Positions 51,710 through 62,012 of a stretch of 64,000 bases of DNA are shown here, piece by piece; within the stretch, counting starts at the first letter, position 1, and the number at the start of each line of letters is the position of its first letter. The stretch lies in contig NZ_SLWQ01000004.1 in assembly GCF_004342425.1 (NCBI RefSeq), positions 97,923 to 161,922 of the forward strand, given 5' to 3'. This stretch comes from Dokdonella fugitiva (GTDB taxonomy: Bacteria; Pseudomonadota; Gammaproteobacteria; Xanthomonadales; Rhodanobacteraceae). The notes beneath the pieces were generated by a model, which saw only the letters and a list, made by a program, of their open reading frames with translations, was not told the DNA's origin and did not search any database. The position numbers were made by a program, and so were the translations under genes.

Positions 51710-52449
51710 GGCCATACCACGATCCCCGTAGGCCCGCCGGATAGGCGGTTGACTTCAGTCACTCTGGCTTCGCCGAGTTCCTCGTAGATGTCTTCACCGA
51801 ACGTTTCGCCGGGAAAGACCCGGCGGAACGCGGCATAGGCATTCAGATCGGCAAGCTGGATGAAGTAGGACTCGTGCGACCGACGATCCGAAGAATCCTC
51901 CACGATGTTCTGCGCCTTCCGGTCCAGCGAGGGGCCGCCAAATGCGGAAGGCACGTGACTGAAGCGGCGCATGGCGCGAATTTTCTTGCGAATGAACTCG
52001 CCATGCCCTTCATCCGGCAGCACATGGATGTTGTCCTTCCTGTCTGTGCCAAAGCGCTCCAGCCGCTGGATGGCCCACTGCCACGCCGTGTCACGTACAT
52101 CGAGGTCGCGCTTCTGGATCTTGGTCTTGTCGATGAGTACCGTGAAGGAGCGAAACAATCCGCACTTCCGCTGGAATCGCAAGGCGGCTCGATATGCTGC
52201 AAGCCGTGCCGGGTAGCGCAGGCCAGCGGGCTTGATATCGCCCTTGTTGTGAATCAGCCAACTGGCCTTGAGTTCGGCGCGCGGCGAAATGTGAAAGTTG
52301 TCGCGCAGATAGCGACGGAACGCGATGGTCTGATCCAGCGCGCTCAACCAATCGGCATCGTGCAGCAGGATGCAGGACAGCGCGAACGTCCCAGTGGGCG
52401 ACCGCTCCAGACCCGTATCGCCGCTCTCGTCGAAGTATGCGAAGAACAT
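51703..52449 (-). CDS. DUF3800-domain protein
   Basis: A 248-residue protein. The start at 52449 has AAGGAGG. 'MFFAYFDESGDTG' opens the DUF3800 fold (RNase H-like), with the DESGD acidic motif. 'FRSFTVLIDKTKIQKRD' and 'DRRSHESYFIQLADLNAYAA' with QLADL are the usual later blocks. Many members sit in defence islands and are proposed nucleases, but no activity is established. It lies 25 bp after hsdS, between hsdS and rhuM, so it is part of the R-M operon. Confidence 0.88.
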   Translation of the reverse strand: MFFAYFDESGDTGLERSPTGTFALSCILLHDADWLSALDQTIAFRRYLRDNFHISPRAELKASWLIHNKGDIKPAGLRYPARLAAYRAALRFQRKCGLFRSFTVLIDKTKIQKRDLDVRDTAWQWAIQRLERFGTDRKDNIHVLPDEGHGEFIRKKIRAMRRFSHVPSAFGGPSLDRKAQNIVEDSSDRRSHESYFIQLADLNAYAAFRRVFPGETFGEDIYEELGEARVTEVNRLSGGPTGIVVWPK

Positions 52450-52474
52450 CTCGTTTCCTCCTTGAATCACCGGG

Positions 52475-53764
52475 TCACTCCTCCGGCGCCGGGAACAGCT
52501 GCTGCATCAGGCCCTGCTTGTGGGTCTTGAGGGCGGCGAGCTGGTGGGTTTCGGCGGTGATCTGGGTGTCGAGGGAGGAGAGGCAGTCGGCGATGCGTTG
52601 TTGCTCATCCTTCTCGGGCAACGACACGACTAATCCTTGAAGCGACTTCTGGCTGACTCCCTTCGCGGTCGAGCCAGTGGAGAGCAGATCTATCGCCCTT
52701 TGGAAGCCATCGCTCCAAATAAGCTGAATCAAGAAGGCGTTTACGACGTCCGGCTTTGTTTTGAACGCGACAACCCTTTGGCTGAGAACGTACTTGCGCT
52801 GATCTGGTATCAGCAGCGCTTTACCCAGCGGGGCCTCCATCGTGAAGACGATATCGTCCTTCTCAAGGTTCGCACCTGCCATCCATCGAGAGTGGAGCTC
52901 ATCGCTCGCGAGATAACACTCGGCACTGTAGTCGATGAAGCCATTCTTCACGTTGTTTGCAGAAAGGCTAATGATGTCGCCACCACCCCATTCCATCCCA
53001 AGCTTCTTTGGCGTTCTGCCACGGAAGTCCAGCACATCCCTGAATAGATCAAAGAACCGCCGCGTTCTCCACTCCGGCGCATCCCGAAACTCGGGAAAGC
53101 GGAGACGGGGGCGGGTTTCGCCTTCGCGGGGAAACAGCTGCTGCATCAGGCCGCGCTTGTGCGCCTTCAACGCCTCCACCTTGCGCCCCTGCGCGGCAAT
53201 CACCTGGTCCAGCGAGGTCAGGCAGTCGGCGATTTTTTGCTGCTCGTTCCGCGATGGAACTGGCATCGGCATGCGCATGAAAGCGCCGGTCGTAATACTC
53301 ATGCGATCGTGCCTAGCGCCGGTGCTCGCTGCGCTGCGCAGATACGAATGCCACCCCGACGACCTGAAATAGTGTTCGTAGAAGTCCGTCTGATCTTCCG
53401 AGAAGCGGAAGACCGTGTAGAGAGGCGACATCACACCTTCTCCGATGTTGTTCCGTGAAATGGGACCAACTGGAGCAATAGCTGATGTCCGTGGGTTGTA
53501 GACGTAATCGCCCTTACCTACGACGTAATAGCCATCGACTTTTCCGACCGTCGCGATGTCTTTGTCGAAGTAGTCCCGCTGATCGAGCACGCCAAACTCG
53601 GCAGAGTTTGTAAGAACTCGTGTCACACGCCCGTCGCTGTTTTTAGTACTCGTGCGCTCGGCGATCCGCTCAAGCGGTACTTTTCTCCACGCATCCATGC
53701 TCCGAAATTCCGGAAACCGCAACCTCGGCACTTCCGCCTTCTCCCGCTGCTTCGCCATGCTCAT
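52475..53764 (-). CDS. hsdS: type I restriction-modification specificity subunit S
   Basis: A 429-residue specificity subunit with two target-recognition domains, each followed by a coiled coil: 'RNEQQKIADCLTSLDQVIAA' near residues 170-190 and 'EKDEQQRIADCLSSLDTQIT' near 385-405, the two halves being clearly duplicated ('LMQQLFP' occurs at both ends). The N-terminal TRD reads 'RLRFPEFRSMDAWRKVPLER'. It decides the DNA sequence recognised. The ATG overlaps the hsdR stop by 4 bp. Confidence 0.93.
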   Translation of the reverse strand: MSMAKQREKAEVPRLRFPEFRSMDAWRKVPLERIAERTSTKNSDGRVTRVLTNSAEFGVLDQRDYFDKDIATVGKVDGYYVVGKGDYVYNPRTSAIAPVGPISRNNIGEGVMSPLYTVFRFSEDQTDFYEHYFRSSGWHSYLRSAASTGARHDRMSITTGAFMRMPMPVPSRNEQQKIADCLTSLDQVIAAQGRKVEALKAHKRGLMQQLFPREGETRPRLRFPEFRDAPEWRTRRFFDLFRDVLDFRGRTPKKLGMEWGGGDIISLSANNVKNGFIDYSAECYLASDELHSRWMAGANLEKDDIVFTMEAPLGKALLIPDQRKYVLSQRVVAFKTKPDVVNAFLIQLIWSDGFQRAIDLLSTGSTAKGVSQKSLQGLVVSLPEKDEQQRIADCLSSLDTQITAETHQLAALKTHKQGLMQQLFPAPEE

Positions 53765-56745
53765 GCCTCGTACGCCTTCAGCCCGGCGATCTCCCGCCCA
53801 CCGGCCCGCTTCTTCAGCAGCGGCAGCAGGTCACCCATCAGCGCCAGTTCCTTCTGCGCGCGCGCCTTCCAGCCAAGCTCCAGCGGGGCCAGCAGCTCGG
53901 TGAGCTGTTCGCCGTCGAAGATGCGGCGGGACAGAATCCCGTCCACGAAGGCCTGCACCTTCGCCACCGGCAGGCCGTGCCTGGCAGACAGCGCGGCCAT
54001 GTCCTGCGCGGCCTTGTCGGCCTTGAACTTCTCGTAGCCGGCGCGGATGGCGTCCTCGCTCAAGCCCTCGCCCGCCTTCAGTCCGCGCACATACTCGCTG
54101 ATGTCCTCGCGCTCGCCCATGAACTTGGCGTCGCTTGCGATCAGGCCGATCAACTCGTTTCGCCCCATTCTCGACTTCACAGGCCCTTGGGCCTGGAAAT
54201 CGGTGATCAGCTTCATGATGTAGTCGTAATCGATCGTGCTGGAGGCGAACAGCACGAACTCGAAGTCGAGCTGCTCCACCTCGTTGCGCGTGGCCTCGTC
54301 CAGGTCGCCGGGTTTCTTCTGGTCGGCGCGCAGCTCCTCGGCCTTCTGCAGGTACTGGCCGCGGAAGCTGCGCAGTTCGTCCTTGGGCAGGATGGTCTCG
54401 ATCTGTGCGCGCTGCTCGGCGGTCAGGTCGGTGTACTGGTCCAGCTGGGTCTGCAGCTTCTGCACGTCCTTGAAGTGCTGGACGAAGGCCACCTTGGCCG
54501 CGGTGCCCTTGAGGTTGGCGATGTCTTCCGGCTTGCCGCCCAGCCCCTGCGAGGCCAAGAAGCTGTCGAGGGCGGCGCGCGCTTCCTTCAGCTTGTCGAT
54601 GACCACGGGCGCGGTATCCACCAGCCAGATTTCGCGCGCCTGATCCTTGCGCGCCCCGGAGAACAGCGCGATGGCGGCATCCACAGCCGCCTGCTGGCCG
54701 CGGAAGTCCAGGATGTTGCCATACGGTTTCGTGTCGTTGAGCACGCGGTTGGTGCGGCTGAACGCCTGGATCAGGCCGTGGTACTTGAGGTTCTTGTCCA
54801 CGTACAGGGTGTTGAGGTACTTGCTGTCGAAGCCGGTCAGCAGCATGTCCACCACGATCACGATGTCCAGCTTCTCGCGGCCTTTCATCGGCAGGTCCGC
54901 ATTCGGGAACTGCTGGTCCTTGATGCGCTGCTGCACGTCCTGGTAGTAGGCGTCGAACTCCTCGATGCGGTGGTTGGTGGCGAAGCGTGCGTTGTAGTCG
55001 GCCATGATGGCTTTCAGCGCCGCCTTCTTGGCCTCCGGATCCTGCTTGTTGTCTTCCTGCTCCTGCGGCAGGTCTTCCTGCAACTGGCGCACGTCGGCAC
55101 TGACATCGCCGGGCGGCGAGAACACGGCGGCGATATTGAGCGGCACGAAATCGCGATCGGAATCCTTCTTCTCCGCCTGCGCCGCCTTGAAGAGGACGAA
55201 GTACTCGATGGCATCGTTGATGGAGGCGGTGGCCAGCAGCGCGTTGAAGCGCCGGCCGCCGGTGGCGGCATCGTGCTTGGCCAGGATGGCATCCACCACG
55301 GCGCGCTTGGCCAGGGTCTCGCCGGGCTTGGGGGCGAGCTTGCCGTCCGGTTTGTAGTACTCGACGTGGAACTTCAGGACGTTCCTGTCCTCGATGGCGT
55401 GGGTGATGGTGTATTCGTGCAGGGACTGCTGGAACAGATCGTCGGTGGTCTTCAGCGTCTGCTCGTCGCCTTCGATGCGCTTGTAGCTGGCGTTGTCCTC
55501 GAAGATCGGTGTGCCGGTGAAGCCGAACAGCTGGGCCTTGGGGAAGAACGCCTTGATGGCCTGGTGGTTTTCACCGAACTGCGAGCGGTGGCATTCGTCG
55601 AAGATGAAGACGATGCGCTTGTCGCGCAGCGGCTCCAGCCGCTGGTGGTAGTCGGCGCGCGCCGGGTCCAGCGCGCGGCCCAGCTTCTGGATGGTGGTCA
55701 CGATGACCTTGTCGGCGGCATCGTCCGATACCAGCCGGCGCACCAGCGATTCGGTATTGGTGTTTTCCTCGACGCAGCCTTCCTGGAAGCGGTTGAATTC
55801 CTCTCGGGTCTGGCGATCCAGGTCCTTGCGGTCCACCACGAACAGGCACTTCTCGATGGCCGGGTTGGCCTTGAGCAGGGTGGAGGCCTTGAAGCTGGTC
55901 AGCGTCTTGCCGCTGCCGGTGGTGTGCCAGATGTAGCCGTTGCCCAGGTTCTTGTCGATGCACTCGACGATGTTCTGCACGGCGTAGATCTGGTACGGCC
56001 GCATCATCAGCAGCTTCTGCTCGCTGGCCACCAGCACCATGTAGCGGCTGATCATCTGCCCCAGCGTGCACTTGGGCAGGAATGCATCGGCAAAGGCATC
56101 CAGTCCGCTGATCTTGCTGTTGTCGGGTGCGGCGTACTGGTAGATGGGCAGGAAGCGCTCGTCGGCGTTGAAGGCGAAGTGGCGCGTGTTGTTGTTGGCG
56201 AAGTAATAGGTGGCGTCGCGATTGCTGACGATGAACAGCTGGATGAAGCACAGCAGCGTGCGGGCGTAGCCGTTGCCCGCGTCGTTCTTGTACTCGACGA
56301 TCTGTTCGATGGCCCGGCGCGGATTGATGCCCAGCGTCTTCAGCTCGATCTGCACTGCCGGCACGCCGTTGATCAGGAGCAGTACATCGAATCGGTGATG
56401 GCTGTAGTCCGTGTTGACACGCAACTGGCTAACGACCTCAAAAGAGTTCTTGCACCAATCGCTTGTGTTGACGAGCGAGTAGTTCAGAGGCGTCCCGTCA
56501 TCTCGCGTAAACGCGTTGCGATGGCGCAAGGTTTGCGCAGCCGCGAAGACATCCGGCGTGACGATTTCATCGAGTAGGCGCTGGAACTCGGCATCCGTCA
56601 GACGCACACGATTCAGCGCTTCGAACTTCTCGCGAAAGTTGCGTTCGAGGGTCGCGCGATCGTGGATATCGCGGCGCAGCGTGTACTTGAGCTCGCCGAG
56701 CTTTTCGATCAGTTCCTGCTCGATGGTGCTTTCCCTTACTCGCAC
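53761..56745 (-). CDS. hsdR: type I restriction enzyme subunit R (nuclease/translocase)
   Basis: A 994-residue motor/nuclease. The PD-(D/E)xK nuclease site is in 'RFDVLLLINGVPAVQIELKT' at about residues 118-138. SF2 motor motifs follow: Walker A 'HTTGSGKTLTS' near residue 280, DECH in 'IVFIFDECHRSQFGENH', TGTP in 'QLFGFTGTPIFED', and motif VI 'QAFSRTNRVLND'. It translocates and cuts unmethylated DNA with HsdM/HsdS. The start is GTG at 56745; no strong ribosome site is visible, so a different start is possible. It heads the operon. Confidence 0.94.
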   Translation of the reverse strand: MRVRESTIEQELIEKLGELKYTLRRDIHDRATLERNFREKFEALNRVRLTDAEFQRLLDEIVTPDVFAAAQTLRHRNAFTRDDGTPLNYSLVNTSDWCKNSFEVVSQLRVNTDYSHHRFDVLLLINGVPAVQIELKTLGINPRRAIEQIVEYKNDAGNGYARTLLCFIQLFIVSNRDATYYFANNNTRHFAFNADERFLPIYQYAAPDNSKISGLDAFADAFLPKCTLGQMISRYMVLVASEQKLLMMRPYQIYAVQNIVECIDKNLGNGYIWHTTGSGKTLTSFKASTLLKANPAIEKCLFVVDRKDLDRQTREEFNRFQEGCVEENTNTESLVRRLVSDDAADKVIVTTIQKLGRALDPARADYHQRLEPLRDKRIVFIFDECHRSQFGENHQAIKAFFPKAQLFGFTGTPIFEDNASYKRIEGDEQTLKTTDDLFQQSLHEYTITHAIEDRNVLKFHVEYYKPDGKLAPKPGETLAKRAVVDAILAKHDAATGGRRFNALLATASINDAIEYFVLFKAAQAEKKDSDRDFVPLNIAAVFSPPGDVSADVRQLQEDLPQEQEDNKQDPEAKKAALKAIMADYNARFATNHRIEEFDAYYQDVQQRIKDQQFPNADLPMKGREKLDIVIVVDMLLTGFDSKYLNTLYVDKNLKYHGLIQAFSRTNRVLNDTKPYGNILDFRGQQAAVDAAIALFSGARKDQAREIWLVDTAPVVIDKLKEARAALDSFLASQGLGGKPEDIANLKGTAAKVAFVQHFKDVQKLQTQLDQYTDLTAEQRAQIETILPKDELRSFRGQYLQKAEELRADQKKPGDLDEATRNEVEQLDFEFVLFASSTIDYDYIMKLITDFQAQGPVKSRMGRNELIGLIASDAKFMGEREDISEYVRGLKAGEGLSEDAIRAGYEKFKADKAAQDMAALSARHGLPVAKVQAFVDGILSRRIFDGEQLTELLAPLELGWKARAQKELALMGDLLPLLKKRAGGREIAGLKAYEA

Positions 56746-56805
56746 GAAAACCCCGTCTGGATGGTCACATCGTCCGACGACGAGCGTCGTCGCTTGCTAC
56801 CCTGC

Positions 56806-57195
56806 TCAATCCGTCATGCGGACGAAGCCATTCTTCAACAATGCATCCTGCACCAGCTCCCACGGCAGCAACTGCCGAATGGCTCCGACGCGCGCCATCA
56901 GTGAGCCTTCGGAGTTCTCTATCCGCCTCGCCTGCCGGACCCGCGTCGGCGAGACGCCTGCTGCGGCCGCGAGGTAGGTGAGCAGTCCTGGGCAGACGAC
57001 GTGGTTGTACACAAACTTCGCATCGCGGCCCGAAGTGATCTTGCGACCGTAGGCGCCGGCAGAGTTGTAATGGAACAGCCAGCCGATCCAGTGTTCCTTC
57101 TGGCTCTCGTACCAAACGTCGCGACGCGTGCGCCGGCCTTCGGGAAGGCGGCTGATGGCGACGAGCAGCTCGCGAATTTCCAGTGATCGTTGCAT
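56806..57195 (-). CDS. hypothetical protein, 129 aa, upstream of the R-M operon
   Basis: A 129-residue soluble protein ('RRDVWYESQKEHWIGWLFHY', 'RDAKFVYNHVVCPGLLTYLA', 'RVGAIRQLLPWELVQDALL'). It resembles a recurring small proteobacterial family of unknown function with the WYESQKEHW and RDAKFVYNHV blocks; no motif points to activity. It lies 60 bp upstream of hsdR on the same strand and may be co-transcribed with it, or may mark the island edge. Confidence 0.6.
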   Translation of the reverse strand: MQRSLEIRELLVAISRLPEGRRTRRDVWYESQKEHWIGWLFHYNSAGAYGRKITSGRDAKFVYNHVVCPGLLTYLAAAAGVSPTRVRQARRIENSEGSLMARVGAIRQLLPWELVQDALLKNGFVRMTD

Positions 57196-57264
57196 TCCCT
57201 GTGAACCCCCGAACGGCAATCGAGATCGCTCTCGTATCGCCATTGCCCTGTTTCCCTCACCCTG

Positions 57265-57288
57265 CCCTCTCCCGCAAGCGGGAGAGGG
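57265..57288. repeat. CCCTCTCCCGCAAGCGGGAGAGGG palindrome
   Basis: A perfect 10-bp stem (CCCTCTCCCG) with a CAAG loop, in the gap before hutU. This REP-like hairpin is common between genes in Lysobacterales and other proteobacteria. There is no T-run, so it is not clearly a terminator. Confidence 0.65.
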
Positions 57289-57377
57289 AAAGGATGACTC
57301 TTCACTCTTCGTACGCGAAGCAGGGAGCAATGGGCGCTGTGCCCTCCCGCAACGGAACGAGGAAAGATGCGTATGCG

Positions 57378-59048
<1,671 letters not shown>

Positions 59049-59108
59049 GCGCGCGGGTCTCCGGAAGGCAGGCGGCGATTATAGGCCGTCGCGACGCAGC
59101 CCTGCCCT

Positions 59109-59135
59109 GTGGGAGCGCACCCTGAGTGCGCGACC
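59109..59135. repeat. GTGGGAGCGCACCC-type REP-like unit
   Basis: GTGGGAGCGCACCCTGAGTG CGCGACC, third occurrence of this core, in the 226-bp divergent gap between hutU and the cyclase gene. Confidence 0.6.
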
Positions 59136-59274
59136 GTATCCATCGAACGGTGTCGCACGGCCGGTCGCCCTCGGGATGGCTCCTGCAGGGCGACCCGCCC
59201 GGTTGCCGCCGCGCGGCGTTCCGGTAGCATGTGCGCGCCCGCGTCGTCGGGGCGCGACTGCAGGGGACTGGGGC

Positions 59275-61002
59275 GTGGAGCGACGATTCGCGTCGACAGG
59301 CGTTGCGTGCATGTTCGTGCTGCTGCTCGCGCTGCTGCAGGCGTTCGTCGCGCATGCAGAGGTACCGACGGCGACCCTGCCGGGCTGGGTGATCACCGAA
59401 CTGCCGACCGCGATCGGTGACGACGCCGCGGCGATCACCCGCGGCGACCACGATGCGTCGTTCCTCTCCCATCCGGGCAACGCGGTACGCGCGGTGCCGG
59501 ATGCGCCGCTCTGGTTCCGCCTGCGCTTCGATGCGGACTGGACCTCGAGCGAACCGCCCGTGCTCGTCGTGCGCAATGCCGGTTACGGCCACGTGACCTT
59601 GTACGCACCGCCCGACTATCGGGCGCAATCGCTGTGGCTGACCAAGCCCGACCCGCAGGCGCGCTTCTCCCGTCACGCGATGGCGTTCATGCTGCCCGCG
59701 GGCTTGCGCGCGGACCAGTCGCTGTACCTGCGTTTCGACCGTGTGCGCGTGGAACGCAAGCCGGTCGTCGCGGTGACCGACATGGCGAGCTACCAGGCCG
59801 CGGACCTGCGCCACGTGCGGGTCGTGACCTTGTTCAGCGCCACGCAGCTGACGATGGTGCTGGTCGGGCTGTGCCTGTGGCTCGCATTGCGCGATCGCGT
59901 GTATGCGCTGTTCGTCGCCTACTCCGGCCTTCAGCTCGTCTACCTGCTGCTCGTCTCGGGCGAGTTCTACGACCTGCCGCTCGGCGTGCTGCCGGACCTG
60001 CTCGGCCAGCGCGCCTCGTGGATCCTCGCCATGCTGAGCGCGACGCTGTCGATCTCCTTCATCCTCGAGTTCTGCCAGTTGCCGCGCGAGACACCGCGCT
60101 CGGCCACGGTGCTGGGCGCGATGCGCTGGCCTTACATGGTCGCGCTGTTCGCCTTGGTCGTGCCGGTCGACTGGCCTGCGCGCGACATCGCGATGCCGCC
60201 GCTGGCGAACCTCATGCTGTTGATCGGCGCGCTGATCGCGACCGTGGTGGTCGCGTACGCGGCGCTGCACCGCAACCGCGCGGCAATGTTCTTCCTCGTC
60301 GCGTGGATGCCACAGGTGGTCTTCACCGCACTGCGCGTGACGCAGCTGATCCTGCACCTGCCACAGCCGACGTGGCTCGAATACGGGTTCCCGTTCACCA
60401 CGTCGTTCTCCAGCGTCATCGTCGTGCTCGGCCTCGCCGATGCGACCCTGCGCGCGCGCCGCGAGCGCGACGTGGCCAAGCGGCTGGCCGAGTACGACGG
60501 CCTCACCGGCGTGCTCAACCGGCGCGCGATTTCGCGCTGCCTGGAGAACCAGTTCGCCGAGGCGACCGCACTCAAGCAGCCGCTGGCGCTGCTGTTCGTC
60601 GACCTCGACCACTTCAAGGCGATCAACGACCGCCACGGCCATCTCATCGGCGACCATTGCCTCAAGGCGGTCGCCGACACGCTCGCCGACGAGTTGCAGG
60701 ATGGCGAATATTTCGGCCGCTACGGCGGCGAAGAGTTCCTGGCGGTGTTGCCCGGTGCGACGCACGCGGAGGCGATCGCGACCGGCGAACGCCTGCGCAA
60801 GCGCGTCGAGCACCTGTCGATCGAGACCGACGGCGTGCGCCTGCATCTCACCGCGAGCATCGGCGTCGCCGGCCTGCTCGCCGGCGCCGACTCGCCCGAC
60901 AAGCTCGTCGAGCGCGCGGATGCCGCGCTCTATCGCGCCAAGGCGGAGGGACGCAACCGCGTCTGCACGCATGCGCCACTCGCGGCCACCGGCCGCGCCT
61001 GA
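59275..61002 (+). CDS. 7TM receptor-type GGDEF diguanylate cyclase
   Basis: A 575-residue membrane sensor. I take the GTG at 59275, giving 'VERRFASTGVACMFVLLLAL' as signal peptide (an ATG at 59311 is the alternative). A periplasmic 7TMR-DISM extracellular domain (about 30-180, 'PLWFRLRFDADWTSSEPPVL') is followed by seven membrane helices (about 185-395) and a GGDEF domain with 'YFGRYGGEEFLAVL' at the active loop. The RxxD inhibitory site is absent (Q and E at those positions), so product inhibition may not apply. It probably senses an external ligand and makes c-di-GMP. Confidence 0.9.
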   Translation: MERRFASTGVACMFVLLLALLQAFVAHAEVPTATLPGWVITELPTAIGDDAAAITRGDHDASFLSHPGNAVRAVPDAPLWFRLRFDADWTSSEPPVLVVRNAGYGHVTLYAPPDYRAQSLWLTKPDPQARFSRHAMAFMLPAGLRADQSLYLRFDRVRVERKPVVAVTDMASYQAADLRHVRVVTLFSATQLTMVLVGLCLWLALRDRVYALFVAYSGLQLVYLLLVSGEFYDLPLGVLPDLLGQRASWILAMLSATLSISFILEFCQLPRETPRSATVLGAMRWPYMVALFALVVPVDWPARDIAMPPLANLMLLIGALIATVVVAYAALHRNRAAMFFLVAWMPQVVFTALRVTQLILHLPQPTWLEYGFPFTTSFSSVIVVLGLADATLRARRERDVAKRLAEYDGLTGVLNRRAISRCLENQFAEATALKQPLALLFVDLDHFKAINDRHGHLIGDHCLKAVADTLADELQDGEYFGRYGGEEFLAVLPGATHAEAIATGERLRKRVEHLSIETDGVRLHLTASIGVAGLLAGADSPDKLVERADAALYRAKAEGRNRVCTHAPLAATGRA

Positions 61003-61016
61003 CCGAAGGGGATGTC

Positions 61017-61829
61017 ATGAACACGTTGAAGACGCTGCAGGTCGCCGAGCTCCTGCCCGGCGACGTCCTGCTGCACATGGGGCGCGGCGAGTTGTCCAAG
61101 CTCATCGCCTGGGTCGGCGACAGCGCCTACAGCCATGCGGCGATGGTGATCGGCCATGGCGAGCTTATCGAGGCCGCGACCAAGGGCGTGCGCCATGCGA
61201 GCCTTGTCGAGCGCACGCGCATGGTCACGGCCTTCGACTACATCGACGTGTTCCGGCCGCTGCGACCAACGCCGCGCGACACCAGCGACATCGCCGCGCT
61301 GCTCGCCGCGGCGGACGTCTATCTGGGCCGCCCGTACCCGATGACCTCGCTGCTCACGCTCGGCATCGTCTGCGCGGTGCGCAACAAGATCCCCGGCGAC
61401 GAGCGGCTGCACCAGGCGCTGCGCATGGCGCTCGACCTCGTCGTGCAGGACGACCCGAGCCGCGTCGTCTGCAGCGAACTCGTCTACCGCGGCTACGCCG
61501 AAGCGGTGACGCGACCGGCGAATGCGTTGCGCCTGCCGATCACCCACCGCGCGTCGCAATCGACGCCGCTGCCCAAGATCGACTTCATCGCGCTCGCGAT
61601 GGAGTGCCTCGAGGATTACCAGCGCGCGAACCCGAAAGGCGCGCTGCGCGCAGCGACGCCCGCGGAATTGCCGGACCTGCTCGCGCAGGCGCGCAGCACG
61701 CTTGGCATCGGTGGCCTGCAGGCATCGGGCACTGGCGATATCGCGCCGAACCCGAAAACCGTGTTGCCGGCCGACCTCGAGTTCAGCGGCGGGTTGCGCA
61801 AGCTCGGGCGGTTGCCGCTCGCCGCGTGA
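61017..61829 (+). CDS. permuted NlpC/P60-like (YiiX/YebB-type) hydrolase
   Basis: A 270-residue protein 14 bp after the cyclase stop. The catalytic layout is permuted, with the His block first ('GDSAYSHAAMVIGHGELIEA') and the Cys later ('PSRVVCSELVYRGYAEAV'). This is the order of the YiiX/YaeF/YebB group of NlpC/P60-like amidases, which can act on peptidoglycan or on lipids. The C-terminal 70 residues are a Pro/Gly linker-like tail. No signal peptide is seen. Context suggests co-transcription with the cyclase, hinting at an envelope role. Confidence 0.8.
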   Translation: MNTLKTLQVAELLPGDVLLHMGRGELSKLIAWVGDSAYSHAAMVIGHGELIEAATKGVRHASLVERTRMVTAFDYIDVFRPLRPTPRDTSDIAALLAAADVYLGRPYPMTSLLTLGIVCAVRNKIPGDERLHQALRMALDLVVQDDPSRVVCSELVYRGYAEAVTRPANALRLPITHRASQSTPLPKIDFIALAMECLEDYQRANPKGALRAATPAELPDLLAQARSTLGIGGLQASGTGDIAPNPKTVLPADLEFSGGLRKLGRLPLAA

Positions 61830-61839
61830 TGCGGACCGA

Positions 61840-61877
61840 CCCTTCGACTCCGGCCTTCGGCCTGTGCTCAGGGCGAA
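61840..61877. repeat. CCCTTCGAC...GCTCAGGGCGAA repeat, copy 2
   Basis: CCCTTCGACTCCGGCCTTCG then GCCTGTGCTCAGGGCGAA, matching the copy at 44702-44739. It directly follows the hydrolase stop. Confidence 0.6.
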
Positions 61878-62012
61878 GGCGGAAGCCGCGGTGCCCGTGT
61901 GCCACCTTGGACCTCGTGAAACGCGGTGCCGAGCCCGCAACCCGGCACGGCATTTCGCGGAACACACCACGGCGGGCCGACGCCTGCTGACGCCACCTTC
62001 GGAGGGACCGCG

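Noticed and set aside
51377..51715. A 112-residue minus-strand frame upstream of rhuM
   Set aside because: It overlaps the rhuM start and repeat-rich DNA, has no family features and lacks a good ribosome site.
53977..56577. An 866-codon plus-strand frame
   Set aside because: Antisense to hsdR, whose motor and nuclease motifs are intact; the frame has no domain of its own.
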